Shown piece by piece: positions 16,303 through 24,550 of a stretch of 38,298 nucleotides of DNA; positions within the stretch are counted from its first letter, which is position 1; each line of letters starts with the position of its first letter. The stretch comes from Prochlorococcus sp. AG-409-B05 (GTDB lineage: Bacteria; Cyanobacteriota; Cyanobacteriia; PCC-6307; Cyanobiaceae), in NCBI GenBank assembly GCA_003216075.1, contig QCJK01000015.1, forward strand, positions 1 through 38,298, written 5' to 3'. The translations under genes and the position numbers were made by a program. The notes below the pieces were generated by a model, which was not told where the DNA came from, ran no database searches, and saw only the letters and a program-made list of their open reading frames with translations.

Positions 16303-16445
16303 GTGTTTTCAACCAAAATTCATTAAATGCCCTACTAGCTAGGTACATCAACTCTAGTCCTTACAAATACAAAGAAAAGCCTCATAAAGCTCCTACAGCA
16401 GTTAAAAAGGTCTCTGAGGCCCTAGATACCTCTCCTACTAACTAA
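16272..16445 (+). CDS. 57-residue putative basic protein
   Basis: An ATG at 16272 opens a frame reading MSLDKKGGFPSVFNQNSLNA, LLARYINSSPYKYKEKPHKA, PTAVKKVSEALDTSPTN, with no breaks. The composition is protein-like and basic, with a helical C-terminus. It starts inside the antisense of the DUF938 methyltransferase gene and overlaps it head to head by 31 bases, which argues for caution. No family is recognised. Confidence 0.35.
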   Translation: MSLDKKGGFPSVFNQNSLNALLARYINSSPYKYKEKPHKAPTAVKKVSEALDTSPTN

Positions 16446-16667
16446 TTCAAGATCACCAAAAGCCTCCAAAAATCGCAAAATCATGTAGCCATCACAAACA
16501 ACTTTTTCGAGCTCAAGGTAACGCAAACATAAGCAGGGGCTTAATTCTCGGCAAAAAAACAAAGAAATCATTTCTCAACTTCTTGTAGTCACTTTTCAAT
16601 ATGGGACAGAGAGCACCGACTGGTTTTCAAAATATGTATAGTTGCGAGGCTTTAACTTGCGAGCTTC

Positions 16668-16823
16668 ATGTCACCAATCTTTGCTGGGATCCAGCCATTG
16701 TTTGGAGAAGGTGGTTTCCAACTGATACCAGCTATCTTCGGCATCATTGCAATTATCCAGGTATCCCAATTCCACTGGTATGCACGCGACAAAAACGATC
16801 CTTCCAAAAGGTTCCAGCGTTGA
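16668..16823 (+). CDS. 51-residue single-helix membrane protein
   Basis: The ATG at 16668 starts MSPIFAGIQPLFGEGGFQLI, continues through one hydrophobic helix (PAIFGIIAIIQVSQF) and ends in the basic tail HWYARDKNDPSKRFQR. I prefer this frame to the overlapping 78-residue and antisense frames because it has a clear helix and tail topology and is followed by two hairpins. Size and shape resemble small photosynthetic membrane subunits, but it is not one I can name. Confidence 0.55.
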   Translation: MSPIFAGIQPLFGEGGFQLIPAIFGIIAIIQVSQFHWYARDKNDPSKRFQR

Positions 16824-16840
16824 AATGCACCAAATGAGCT

Positions 16841-16911
16841 GAAGAGAGTCCATAAAATGGATTCTCTTCAACCAAATCTAAAAGGCAGGGCCAGCCGCTC
16901 TGCTTTTTTTT
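16841..16911 (+). terminator. Two hairpins with T tract
   Basis: GAAGAGAGTCC pairs with GGATTCTCTTC (one G-T pair) at 16841-16870. A second, GC-rich hairpin at 16885-16903 (GCAGGG with CTCTGC) is followed by eight T. The second is a good intrinsic terminator for the 51-residue protein gene. Confidence 0.65.
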
Positions 16912-17285
16912 CGTAAAAAAATTTGGCTAAGTTGGAATGGCCTTGGGGACAACCATAAAGTAATTCCACAAGTTAAAAGGACTTTAAACCTCAATATCAA
17001 AATCACAAGAAAACTATTTATCAATCCAACATAGATATCAAAGCCCAAATAGTTGTTCTCTGTTGTAAGATTTTAGCATGAATATAATTTCGATTAATAT
17101 TTATAGAGCTATAATTTCATAGCATAATCAACTGGTATCTAATTAATATAAATAATAGTCTACTCTCAAAAATTTTGTAATTCCAATCGTAAATCACAAG
17201 ACATCCATTGAGCAAGTAATACTAGCTACAAAAGGAATTTATTTTCATATTATGCTATTTTAAAAAAAGATTTTGATACTTTCCA
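16912..17285. other. AT-rich spacer, no gene seen
   Basis: About 370 bases between the terminator and the next methyltransferase. I see no supported ORF, RNA or repeat. Confidence 0.4.
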
Positions 17286-18221
17286 TTGGAAAAGACCCTC
17301 TATATAAAAGATTTCTCGAGTGTAGAGGTTTTTATTGAATTCCTATATATACATGGAATTCATCGGCAAGCCAGAAATCTATGCAAAGCATTAGGGCTTC
17401 AATTACACCTAACCAACTTAAAAGAAAAGTATAGTTCCAAAGTTAATCTTGATGAGAGAACTAAGCATCAGGTCAGATCAAGTCTTAAGGCAATGGCAGG
17501 ACAAGAAGATTCCTCGCAACAAAGTTTATTAAATATTGAAGATTACTATCAATTAACTGCAATCGCTCAAGGATTGCAATCTGGGTCAAAAATATTAGAA
17601 GTAGGAACTTATAAAGGGGCTTCAACACTAGCTCTTGCTATTGGTTCTGAAAAAAGTTCAGCCTCAATAACCTGTATGGATTTATACATGGGGTTTAAAA
17701 ATGAACAAATGACAAGGGTTGATTCTCCATTGCACAATGAATATCTAGTTTGGCAGAAGAATGTTAATCATTATTGTAATCGAATAAATTCAATTCATGG
17801 TAGTTCAATTAGTGGGTTACAAAGACTTGTCAGCGAAGGGGTTAAGTATGATTTAATCTTCCTAGACTCAAGTCATGCACTTGACACATTCTTTGAACTT
17901 GCCCTTATTTCTTGCCTCGCGAATCCAAATTCCATAATAATACTAGATGATGTTATTAACTACAATTGGGTAATGACCACCACTTGGGCAATGGGTTTAA
18001 AACATTTTCTATGCTTCCCTAGATTTTCAAATAAACTGAGCATTGCTAATTTCAAAATAAGTGCCTTACCTATAAATATTAGTTACGAACCAAATTGCAT
18101 TTTTGAATCTGCAATGCAGCTAGATAATATCTTTAAAAGTTTTGAAGAAGATAATATAAAAGCATATACAAAAAAACATAGTAATTCTGAATTTACAATT
18201 AATTTCTGTACAAGTATTTAA
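17286..18221 (+). CDS. Methyltransferase-24-type SAM-dependent methyltransferase
   Basis: This 311-residue protein has a helical N-terminal part of about 90 residues and a class I methyltransferase domain. Motif I is SKILEVGTYKGAST (residues about 100-113), the acidic strand end is ITCMDLYMG, and YDLIFLDSSHALDTFFELAL and IIILDDVINYNW follow. The Asp and His of DSSHALD and the later DD are typical of Methyltransf_24 and related O-methyltransferases that bind metal. The start is TTG at 17286, as no suitable ATG is present upstream. Such enzymes often modify sugars or surface polymers, but the substrate is not known. Confidence 0.75.
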   Translation: MEKTLYIKDFSSVEVFIEFLYIHGIHRQARNLCKALGLQLHLTNLKEKYSSKVNLDERTKHQVRSSLKAMAGQEDSSQQSLLNIEDYYQLTAIAQGLQSGSKILEVGTYKGASTLALAIGSEKSSASITCMDLYMGFKNEQMTRVDSPLHNEYLVWQKNVNHYCNRINSIHGSSISGLQRLVSEGVKYDLIFLDSSHALDTFFELALISCLANPNSIIILDDVINYNWVMTTTWAMGLKHFLCFPRFSNKLSIANFKISALPINISYEPNCIFESAMQLDNIFKSFEEDNIKAYTKKHSNSEFTINFCTSI

Positions 18222-18394
18222 ATTATTGTTAATTCAGTCTAGAGTGCTTTTGATATCTCTCACTTATAGAACTGATTTTATATAAATGTCAATCCAGAAT
18301 TTAAAGTCAATGTATTCTTACTTGATATAAAATTATTAAGTATGATCTAAGAAATAAAAACCCATCATTAATCTAAGAAAAAGCCAGAATTCAA

Positions 18395-18538
18395 ATGCCA
18401 AAAAGAAAAATCTCTAATAAGTCGAAAGCATTCAAAGAGGAAACCAACCCATTAACAGCTAAAATAGTATTATTCATTTTTGGGATTGGACCAGTCCTTT
18501 TAATGATTGGCTTTCTTGCATCTAAAGGCTTTTTCTAA
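18395..18538 (+). CDS. 47-residue single-helix membrane protein
   Basis: The frame begins MPKRKISNKSKAFKEETNPL, a basic N-terminus. One hydrophobic helix follows (TAKIVLFIFGIGPVLLMIGF) and the tail is LASKGFF. The basic residues before the helix suggest the N-terminus stays in the cytoplasm. It resembles short conserved proteins of marine picocyanobacteria, but I cannot name it. Confidence 0.5.
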   Translation: MPKRKISNKSKAFKEETNPLTAKIVLFIFGIGPVLLMIGFLASKGFF

Positions 18539-18704
18539 AAACTATTCATTTTAAATTAATTTAATAGACTTGATTTGTTAACTGAAGATTATTAACCGCT
18601 TTATTAGAAATTTAAGTTTGGCCTAATAGCACTATAACTAATTAAACCCTCTTAAAAGAAAAACTTATGCTTAATTGAAAATTCAAGTTTGAATCAAGTT
18701 AAAA

Positions 18705-18914
18705 TCACGCCTTTCCTTTCCTTCTTACCGAGTGCCACCGAAGTTTCTTTCTGAACTCCTCATCATTCCAATAGTAATCTTCATAAAAAGTGAAAATGAA
18801 TAAGACCACACCAGCAAACATCATTGCCCCTAGAACCAAGAGGGCAAATAACAAGCCGTTGGGAGGGATCCACACTGGCTCTGCAGCCAGGAAATGAAGA
18901 AAGATTTTATCCAT
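18705..18914 (-). CDS. 69-residue single-helix membrane protein
   Basis: The protein starts MDKIFLHFLAAEPVWIPPNG and has one strong hydrophobic helix at about residues 20-43 (LLFALLVLGAMMFAGVVLFI). It ends with an aromatic, then basic tail (FYEDYYWNDEEFRKKLRWHS, then VRRKGKA). The topology is N-out, C-in. Length and layout resemble small thylakoid complex subunits, but no family match is clear. Confidence 0.6.
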   Translation of the reverse strand: MDKIFLHFLAAEPVWIPPNGLLFALLVLGAMMFAGVVLFIFTFYEDYYWNDEEFRKKLRWHSVRRKGKA

Positions 18915-19181
18915 ACTTCAACTATCACCCATATTTAAAATAAAAACAACTTTTTCTCAATAAAAATAAAAATGTCCATTGAGTTTTGCTCAATAGAAAA
19001 TCTTGATCAAATGCTTGGAATTCACTGAAGTATCTCTAAATAGAAGTAATCCCAATGAATAATTATAAACCAAAGAAAAATCTAATTCCAAATAACACCA
19101 TAATCAACAATCAAAAAAAGTAAATAGCATTAATTTATGATATAATAAAAACTAATCAAGATAATCATCAATTGTTTTGCA

Positions 19182-19562
19182 ATGGTAAAAGCAATTATTA
19201 CACCATTACCAGAAGTGGCAGACCGCTATACCATCGCAATTCTTAAAATAGAACGTCTAGACCATACTGAAATAGATGTTGCAGATATGCAACGTCAAGT
19301 TAATTATTATAGAGATGGATTGGACTTAGAAAATCCAAAACTGTCGGGACTTGTAAATGAACTATATGAAATAAATGGCAAAATGTGGGATGCCGAATAC
19401 GCAATTAGGAAAGGTCAGGATGAAAACCTAGGTCTTGAGGAAATTGGGAAAAGAGCTATCAAGATAAGAGATCTTAATAGAATCAGGATGAAGGTCAAGA
19501 ACGAAATAATAGAACTCACTGGTGATGGTTTTAAAGACTGTAAAATGAATTATGCCAATTAG
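19182..19562 (+). CDS. DUF6165-like protein
   Basis: This 126-residue, all-helical soluble protein fits the DUF6165 pattern. EVADRYTIAILKIERLD resembles the family's conserved start (initial helix with DK/DR-x-TI-x-x-x-K), and LVNELYEINGKMWDAEYAIR matches the middle helix (L-x-x-x-N-x-x-x-W-x-x-E-x-x-I-R). RIRMKVKNEIIELTG ends the domain. Relatives often occur beside surface polysaccharide genes, but none is adjacent here. The biochemical role is unknown. Confidence 0.65.
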   Translation: MVKAIITPLPEVADRYTIAILKIERLDHTEIDVADMQRQVNYYRDGLDLENPKLSGLVNELYEINGKMWDAEYAIRKGQDENLGLEEIGKRAIKIRDLNRIRMKVKNEIIELTGDGFKDCKMNYAN

Positions 19563-20318
19563 TTTAAGCGATAGATTATAATTTGTTTGTTTACTCTACT
19601 TGTTAAATCATATTAAAAATAATAATCAGCTAAATACATAAGCAAATTAATTCACTAGTCCTTGTATTTAATTATTAGACATGAGTTAATTTTTATAGAA
19701 TTAAAAAATTTACTTTGAAAGCGTTTGTTATCTTCTTCGACATGTTTCTTCAATCATCCCTGGAAAAGCTTCTCAGACTTACTTAGGTATAATAGATTTT
19801 GGTTCTGCTAATTTCTTACATTTAAAACTCAACTAATTGACATTTCCTAAGAGAAAACTAATCAAGCATTATAGCTTTAAAATAAACTTTTAAAAGAAAA
19901 GATATGATCATGTCCATTGCTAAGTCATTTGAATTAATTCATATCTTTTTAATAAGGTTTAGATCATTTTCACCACAAAGAGACACTCTGAGCAGAAATA
20001 GCCTCAAATAAACAAGCAGTCATTGCTTGAAGAGTGTTGATTCGGCAAGAATTTAAATGCAGTCAATAAAAAGCTTTGAAGCAATTTCAAACGTTCCGCT
20101 CTGCCTACCGAATTAACTGACACAAGCCAAGTCGATCAAACCCACCTTGTTTTCAGCACTAAAAAGGACTGAGAAAAGCTCTTTTTGCTCCTAGAAGACG
20201 GGATGTCCTTTACATAAAGAAGGAAGTCAATATCCCCGAAGCCCCTATTAGCAAAAGACTTTTTTGAACTGGAAGAGAAAAAGCTGCAACAGTTCGTGAT
20301 TACAGGTCAGAGGTAATG
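19563..20318. other. Long AT-rich spacer with a candidate promoter
   Basis: No gene is supported in this 750-base stretch. A TATAAT occurs at 19788-19793 (TTAGGTATAATAG), and a small hairpin (CAAGCA, TGCTTG) near 20015. The right-hand part is somewhat less AT-rich and may hold the upstream part of the transcript of the pentapeptide-repeat gene. Confidence 0.4.
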
Positions 20319-20347
20319 CCACACCGTGAAAGAATGGTTTCGTGTGG
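20319..20347 (+). promoter_or_regulatory. Leader hairpin before pentapeptide-repeat gene 1
   Basis: CCACAC with GTGTGG, then GAAA with TTTC, pair across a three-base bulge. The hairpin ends 27 bases before the ATG and could influence ribosome access. Confidence 0.3.
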
Positions 20348-20374
20348 TGCTTCCGTCAATCGCTGGCGTTTTAA

Positions 20375-20914
20375 ATGGCCTCTCTTTTTTCTTCTCTAAA
20401 ACACTCTCTTACAAGACTACTGATCTTGTTGCCATTACTCCTTGGCCTTTGTATCAGTCCCACTTCCGTAGGCGCCTTATATCCCAGCGACCCATCGTCA
20501 GTAGATGCTCTCGATACTGACTTGCATGGGCAAAACCTCCAGAACACTGAGTATGTCAAGTACGACCTTTCTGGTAAGGATTTAGGCGATGCCGATCTGA
20601 CCGGCTCTTTCTTCAGCGTTACAAATGCTAGAAATGCCAATTTCCGTGGGGCCAAGCTTAAGGATGTAATTGCATATGCGACTCGCTTTGACAATGCAGA
20701 CCTTTCAAATGCAGTCCTCACTAATGCAATACTTGACAAAAGTGTCTTTACAGGCGCTCTTATAGATGGTGCAGACTTCACTGGAGCAACACTAGATCTG
20801 CCTGCGCAGAAGGCTCTATGTGAAAGAGCAACTGGCAAAACCTTTGAAAGCCTTGACTGCAATGGCTTAGGAGCCAGTGAAACCTATAGAGCACCTGTTC
20901 AAGCTCTTGAGTAG
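20375..20914 (+). CDS. Exported pentapeptide-repeat protein 1 (probably lumenal)
   Basis: This 179-residue protein has a signal peptide (SLTRLLILLPLLLGLCISPT, cleavage likely after SVGA). A right-handed beta helix of pentapeptide repeats follows (ADLTGSFFSVTNARNANFRG, then FDNADLSNAVLTNAILDKSV and beyond to about residue 145). The C-terminal cap has two Cys (KALCERATG and ESLDCNGLG) that could form a disulfide. The layout resembles cyanobacterial and plant thylakoid-lumen pentapeptide proteins such as the TL15/TL17 group. A related gene follows at 22108. A strong terminator lies just downstream. The role is unknown. Confidence 0.85.
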   Translation: MASLFSSLKHSLTRLLILLPLLLGLCISPTSVGALYPSDPSSVDALDTDLHGQNLQNTEYVKYDLSGKDLGDADLTGSFFSVTNARNANFRGAKLKDVIAYATRFDNADLSNAVLTNAILDKSVFTGALIDGADFTGATLDLPAQKALCERATGKTFESLDCNGLGASETYRAPVQALE

Positions 20915-20954
20915 GTAGGTAAGTAAGTAGCATTTAAGCTGCTTAATTTCAGTT

Positions 20955-20997
20955 CAATCTGGGAGAAGTTAAATTCTTCTCCCTGATTGATTTTTTT
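20955..20997 (+). terminator. Rho-independent terminator of pentapeptide-repeat gene 1
   Basis: CAATCTGGGAGAAG pairs with CTTCTCCCTGATTG (a T-T mismatch in the stem), followed by A and seven T. A small GTAG/GTAA tetranucleotide run lies between the stop codon and the stem. Confidence 0.8.
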
Positions 20998-21356
20998 ATG
21001 GCAATAAGTAAAACCTTAAAACAAATAAGAGATTTTACTTATTGAATCAAACTTAGTCAAAATAACTACTCATTTCATTTATTGTTTTTTTTAAGACGTA
21101 CTACTTTCAATCTAAATCGTAATTCAAATATCGAGGTGGCAAATCATTTGCTAATACTGGGGATTATAAATTTAGTTCCAATTGTTTTATCAAGTAAAAT
21201 TTTCAAGAAACTAACTATTTCTCTTGTCTTTCATTACTTCTAAACAACTTCAAAAAACTTATTTTAATTTGAGCTGACAATAATAATTCTTCTCATGAAA
21301 AGAAGGCGACACTCTATGAGGCCGCCATCTCTATACCTAATTGTAGTTAATTAATA
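20998..21356. other. AT-rich spacer, no gene seen
   Basis: About 360 bases between the terminator and the next minus-strand gene. A weak stem (CTTCT, AGAAG) near 21290 may help end the minus-strand transcript. Nothing else stands out. Confidence 0.4.
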
Positions 21357-21551
21357 CTATGGAGCTGTAGCGTAAAAGAAAGCTGCTGCTCCTGCTGCGA
21401 AAATAAATATAGGTGCAGCTACGAGTAGATGAGAAGCACTGAAACCTACGCCTCTAGAGCGCATAATGAAATATCCAGCACCTGCAGCTCCTGCTGTCAT
21501 CGGAATGGCTGCGTGCAAGAGGCCTGCAACAGCGTGGTAATCGAAGTTCAT
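21357..21551 (-). CDS. 64-residue two-helix membrane protein
   Basis: The ATG at 21551 gives MNFDYHAVAGLLHAAIPMTA at the start. The frame is open a little further upstream, but the extra 13 residues look unrelated. Two small-residue-rich helices (AIPMTAGAAGAGYFIMRSRG and LLVAAPIFIFAAGAAAFFYA) are joined by a basic loop, so the protein is probably a hairpin with both ends outside. It resembles small thylakoid membrane proteins, but I cannot assign a name. Confidence 0.6.
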   Translation of the reverse strand: MNFDYHAVAGLLHAAIPMTAGAAGAGYFIMRSRGVGFSASHLLVAAPIFIFAAGAAAFFYATAP

Positions 21552-22107
21552 CCGTAAAGTTGTTTTCTTGCCGAATAGAGTATCTCGCAAATCATTGTCA
21601 TGTGGAACTTATTGGCCATTTGATTGATCTTGCGTAAGGTGGCGAACCAAAAAAAGAGTTTCCTCTTGTCTATTAGTCGACTCAAGAGCAAGTCCTGTAA
21701 AGGGATTTGAGCAAAATGAAGTTCAAAACGCTTGAATAGCGCTTTTTTAATCTCAGATTGATAAAGCTGCAAAGAGGGAAATAGAAAATCCAAAAGCCAA
21801 ACCTTTTGCTGAAAGATCACTTACAAAGGAACGCAAATTTGAGGCATCGTTTCAATCTCTACTCTCAGGAAACTCCCTAAAACTAATTTTCATAAATTGA
21901 AAAGCCCCTTATTTGATCAATCTTTGATTTTCTTGATAGAAATTTTCTATAGGCTAGTCAAAAAGAAACTTGAGTCCCCAAAAGGCTTCTTAGGGGGTTG
22001 AAGGGGTTTTGCGCAAAATCTATGGAGTTGATTTTGGTTAACCCTTACTAATTCAGCAACCTCTTGCTAAGAAAGCTGGTTTTAATAAGGACTGATTAGT
22101 TCAAACC
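21552..22107. other. Intergenic region, no convincing gene
   Basis: A 90-codon minus-strand frame exists here, but it is low-complexity and overlaps the likely start of the next gene, so it is not called. The right-hand part carries runs of C and G (AGTCCCC, TTAGGGGGTTGAAGGGG) that may fold in the leader of pentapeptide-repeat gene 2. Confidence 0.4.
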
Positions 22108-22662
22108 ATGACGACATATCCAACTAAACATCGAATACTGTTGATATTTCTTGGCTTCATCATTTGCCTGTTTATAGGGTCATCACCTGCTCATGCAGTG
22201 CTAGACAAAGGAGACGAGGTGGTGAATTACGTTCACGCAAATATCAATGGAATGAATCTGCACGGGCAAGACCTCCACAATTCCTCTATTGCGGGAGCAG
22301 TGGCCCGAGATGCAGATCTGAGTGATGTAGATCTCCATGGCACAGTAGTAACCCTTGCAGACCTAAAAGGCTCAAATCTCAATGGCATCAACCTCACTGA
22401 CACTTTGGCTGACAGAGTCAACTTTCAAAAAACGGACCTTAGGAATGCTCTACTTATAAATATGATTGCTTCAGGAAGCAGCTTCGCAGGAGCTGATATA
22501 GAAGGAGCAGACTTCAGCTATGCAGTCCTTGACAGTGATGATCAAAGGAACATGTGCAAAATAGCTCAAGGGATTAATCCAACCACTGGAGTATCTACAA
22601 GAGAAAGCCTGGAATGTAGTGATCAAGGGGGAGGATATAAACCTGCGATGCCGAATGCTTAA
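22108..22662 (+). CDS. Exported pentapeptide-repeat protein 2 (probably lumenal)
   Basis: This 184-residue protein is related to the one at 20375. A signal peptide (ILLIFLGFIICLFIGSSPAH, cleavage likely after AHA) is followed by pentapeptide repeats (MNLHGQDLHNSSIAGAVARD, then ADLSDVDLHGTVVTLADLKG and more to about residue 145). The C-terminal cap has Cys residues (NMCKIAQG and ESLECSDQG) in the same places as gene 1. The shared LxxQDLxN-type first coil and Cys cap suggest that the two arose by duplication or serve the same compartment. The binding partner is not known. Confidence 0.85.
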   Translation: MTTYPTKHRILLIFLGFIICLFIGSSPAHAVLDKGDEVVNYVHANINGMNLHGQDLHNSSIAGAVARDADLSDVDLHGTVVTLADLKGSNLNGINLTDTLADRVNFQKTDLRNALLINMIASGSSFAGADIEGADFSYAVLDSDDQRNMCKIAQGINPTTGVSTRESLECSDQGGGYKPAMPNA

Positions 22663-22706
22663 CCTGAATATCTCTTGTAATTAAACCTATTTTTGGGAAA
22701 GCAAAT

Positions 22707-22889
22707 GATGAGGTTGATAAGCACCATGTATTAAGTCGACTTATCAACCAAACTGAGCAATCAATCAGAGGGTCGATAAAGACCAAGAACTATGGAGCGG
22801 CACTCGCTGGGATGAAATTGATGCATCAGATGGTAATTGAACCAGCAGTGGCATCACCAAAGAGAAGAACTTGGGTTAATCACTATTGA
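22707..22889 (+). pseudogene. Remnant of a TerS-like small protein
   Basis: The frame reads DEVDKHHVLSRLINQTEQSI, RGSIKTKNYGAALAGMKLMH, QMVIEP and a short tail ending in TGA. It closely resembles the C-terminal half of the intact protein at 28197-28529 (EVDRHHLLARLINQLEQSIR, GSMRTKNYGAAISGIKLMN). No start codon or N-terminal helix-turn-helix part is present upstream, so this is a truncated copy. It lies outside the left end of the island and points the other way. Confidence 0.7.
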
Positions 22890-22945
22890 GACCTTCGGAT
22901 GACCCACGATGGGATCAGTGTTTGTATGACGTTTGTATGGATTGA
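22886..22945 (+). CDS. Tiny ORF overlapping the TerS-like remnant
   Basis: A TTG at 22886 overlaps the stop of the remnant and opens a 19-residue frame (MRPSDDPRWDQCLYDVCMD). The DPRWD-x-C-L core looks like a real peptide motif, but support is only compositional. Confidence 0.2.
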   Translation: MRPSDDPRWDQCLYDVCMD

Positions 22946-23081
22946 GACGCTCGTTTGCAGGATGAGTAAAGCGCAGTTGGGGTCAAACTTTCATTGAAAA
23001 CCATTGGTGTGATTAGCCGTTTATACCTGGAGAGAGGGGTTTCTTCATTTTGTAGGAAAAAAATTAACTCGAAATTATTTT

Positions 23082-23948
23082 TTAAGTATTTAAGTTGCTG
23101 ATATCAACTGTATTAAGGTAGGAAATAGAGATGGCTTTTCTTTTTTTTAGTAAAAGATTTTTTAACTTTAATTGGTGTTTTTTGTCAATCAAATTGGCAT
23201 AGTATAGATAACCTTGGATTTCTCTACGTGAAAGAAAGTCTTCAAGCCAATTGTCACCTAGATCAAGAATATGTTGACCATGAATCTGAGTCTTATGATC
23301 AAATTTCTTGAAGTCTTTTTCGAATTGACTTTGTATCTTCCTTGCAGACTTAAATGAGAGACCATATTCATCCGTAAGACCTTCTATACGCATTGTATCA
23401 TTTAACAATCTGGATAGATTAGATTCAGTTAAGTTCAATCCTAATGCTTTTATGTAAAAGCAAGCAATATTTCTAATTAGATCAATAGCGCTTGATTTAA
23501 TCAAATAGCTATAGTCAATAAAATAGACATTGACACTATTTGTTAAGGCTTTTTCGAGTATTTTAATTTCCCAGATTTTTTGAGTAATTATATAGTTGAT
23601 AGAATAGACAAATATATAATCTGAAAAGCTTTTATGCTTGTTTAATATCGTTCTTGTAAATGAAGCTACTTGCTCAAGGATTTTTCTTTGAGAACAAATG
23701 ATTATAGTTCTCTGGTCAATTGTCGAGAAATCTAAATCGCAAGTGTTGTAAGATCCCGGATGGGATTTAACCATTACCATGCTTAAGTCAAGTAAATCTC
23801 CTGTTGCATGAAATAAATTCAACAACTTAGTTGAACCAGATCTTGGTGTGGAGAAGTTTATAACTTTAGGATGCTCTATTGGTGGCAAATCTAAAAATTT
23901 TCTTTTAAAAAGATTCATTGTTCGACTTGCTTTTTTTGAGCTGCTCAA
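23082..23948 (-). CDS. Sulfotransferase-like protein
   Basis: This 288-residue soluble protein carries the sulfotransferase phosphosulfate-binding loop in INFSTPRSGSTKLLNLF (residues about 30-46). A second region, VKSHPGS then RTIIICSQRKILEQVASFTR, matches the 3'-phosphate-binding Arg and Ser of PAPS-dependent enzymes. The middle and C-terminus are divergent. It would transfer a sulfate to an unknown acceptor, perhaps a surface sugar. ATGs exist at residues 1 and 11, and the start is uncertain. It lies just outside the left repeat of the island and is clearly AT-rich, unlike the lodAB genes. Confidence 0.65.
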   Translation of the reverse strand: MSSSKKASRTMNLFKRKFLDLPPIEHPKVINFSTPRSGSTKLLNLFHATGDLLDLSMVMVKSHPGSYNTCDLDFSTIDQRTIIICSQRKILEQVASFTRTILNKHKSFSDYIFVYSINYIITQKIWEIKILEKALTNSVNVYFIDYSYLIKSSAIDLIRNIACFYIKALGLNLTESNLSRLLNDTMRIEGLTDEYGLSFKSARKIQSQFEKDFKKFDHKTQIHGQHILDLGDNWLEDFLSRREIQGYLYYANLIDKKHQLKLKNLLLKKRKAISISYLNTVDISNLNT

Positions 23949-24203
23949 ACTAATTTACTGATTGGATTATATCTGTTAAATAGTTTATTCTTTTATTTAA
24001 ATATTTTACTTAGGAAGGTTTCATTGTAGTCCTAAAATTAATTACTTTTAAATTAAACAAAAAAACTGGCTTTCAGGAAATCAAGCCTTGATTTGGAACG
24101 ATGGAATAGGTCTTTGTATTGCTATTGGTTTGGCTCGCTATCTAATGAAATGGTTTCGCATTTGGCCTATTTAGCAATATGCAGCACTATCAAACATTTC
24201 TCG

Positions 24204-24288
24204 ATCGCGTCAAGTCCGTTGCTGTGATTGGGTTTTCCTAGTGGAGCCAAGCGGACTCGAACCGCTGACCCCCTGCATGCCATGCAGG
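24204..24288. repeat. Left attachment-site repeat (85 bp)
   Basis: This segment matches 28819-28903 at 84 of 85 positions; the one difference is in CCGTTGCTG versus CCGTTTCTG. It holds 38 bases of tRNA-flanking DNA and the 3' 47 bases of tRNA-Ala(GGC). The pair is the mark of site-specific integration into the tRNA gene. Confidence 0.9.
24242..24288 (-). pseudogene. Partial tRNA-Ala(GGC) copy
   Basis: The 3' part of the tRNA, from the anticodon arm to the discriminator base, is identical to the intact gene at 28857-28929. The 5' part (acceptor strand and D arm) is missing. It is not a functional tRNA. Confidence 0.85.
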
Positions 24289-24550
24289 GGTCAAAGACGT
24301 GAGACTGAAGATATGGGAATGAGTCTTTCCTTCAACTTCATGAATTCTCTACTGAGATCTATACAGGCACACATTATTTCCCACAGAAGCACTGACAAGA
24401 CTCGACTTTTGAAGAATCGTGTGTATACACGCCGAGCTTAACGAGACAAAACTAAGACAGACCACGTATGACTAAAACTCGCCTTACTAATGATGAATTG
24501 GTGTGATTGGGGCAACGAAGTTGTCGGCTTCTTTGAAACACAATTTTGAA

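Noticed and set aside
16601-16837. A 78-codon plus frame and a 66-codon minus frame over the 51-residue protein
   Set aside because: Only the 51-residue frame has a helix-and-tail topology and ends just before two hairpins; the others look like shadows.
21548-21820. A 90-codon minus-strand frame upstream of the two-helix membrane protein
   Set aside because: It overlaps the likely start of that gene, has no recognisable features and looks like chance Leu/Lys/Phe-rich sequence.
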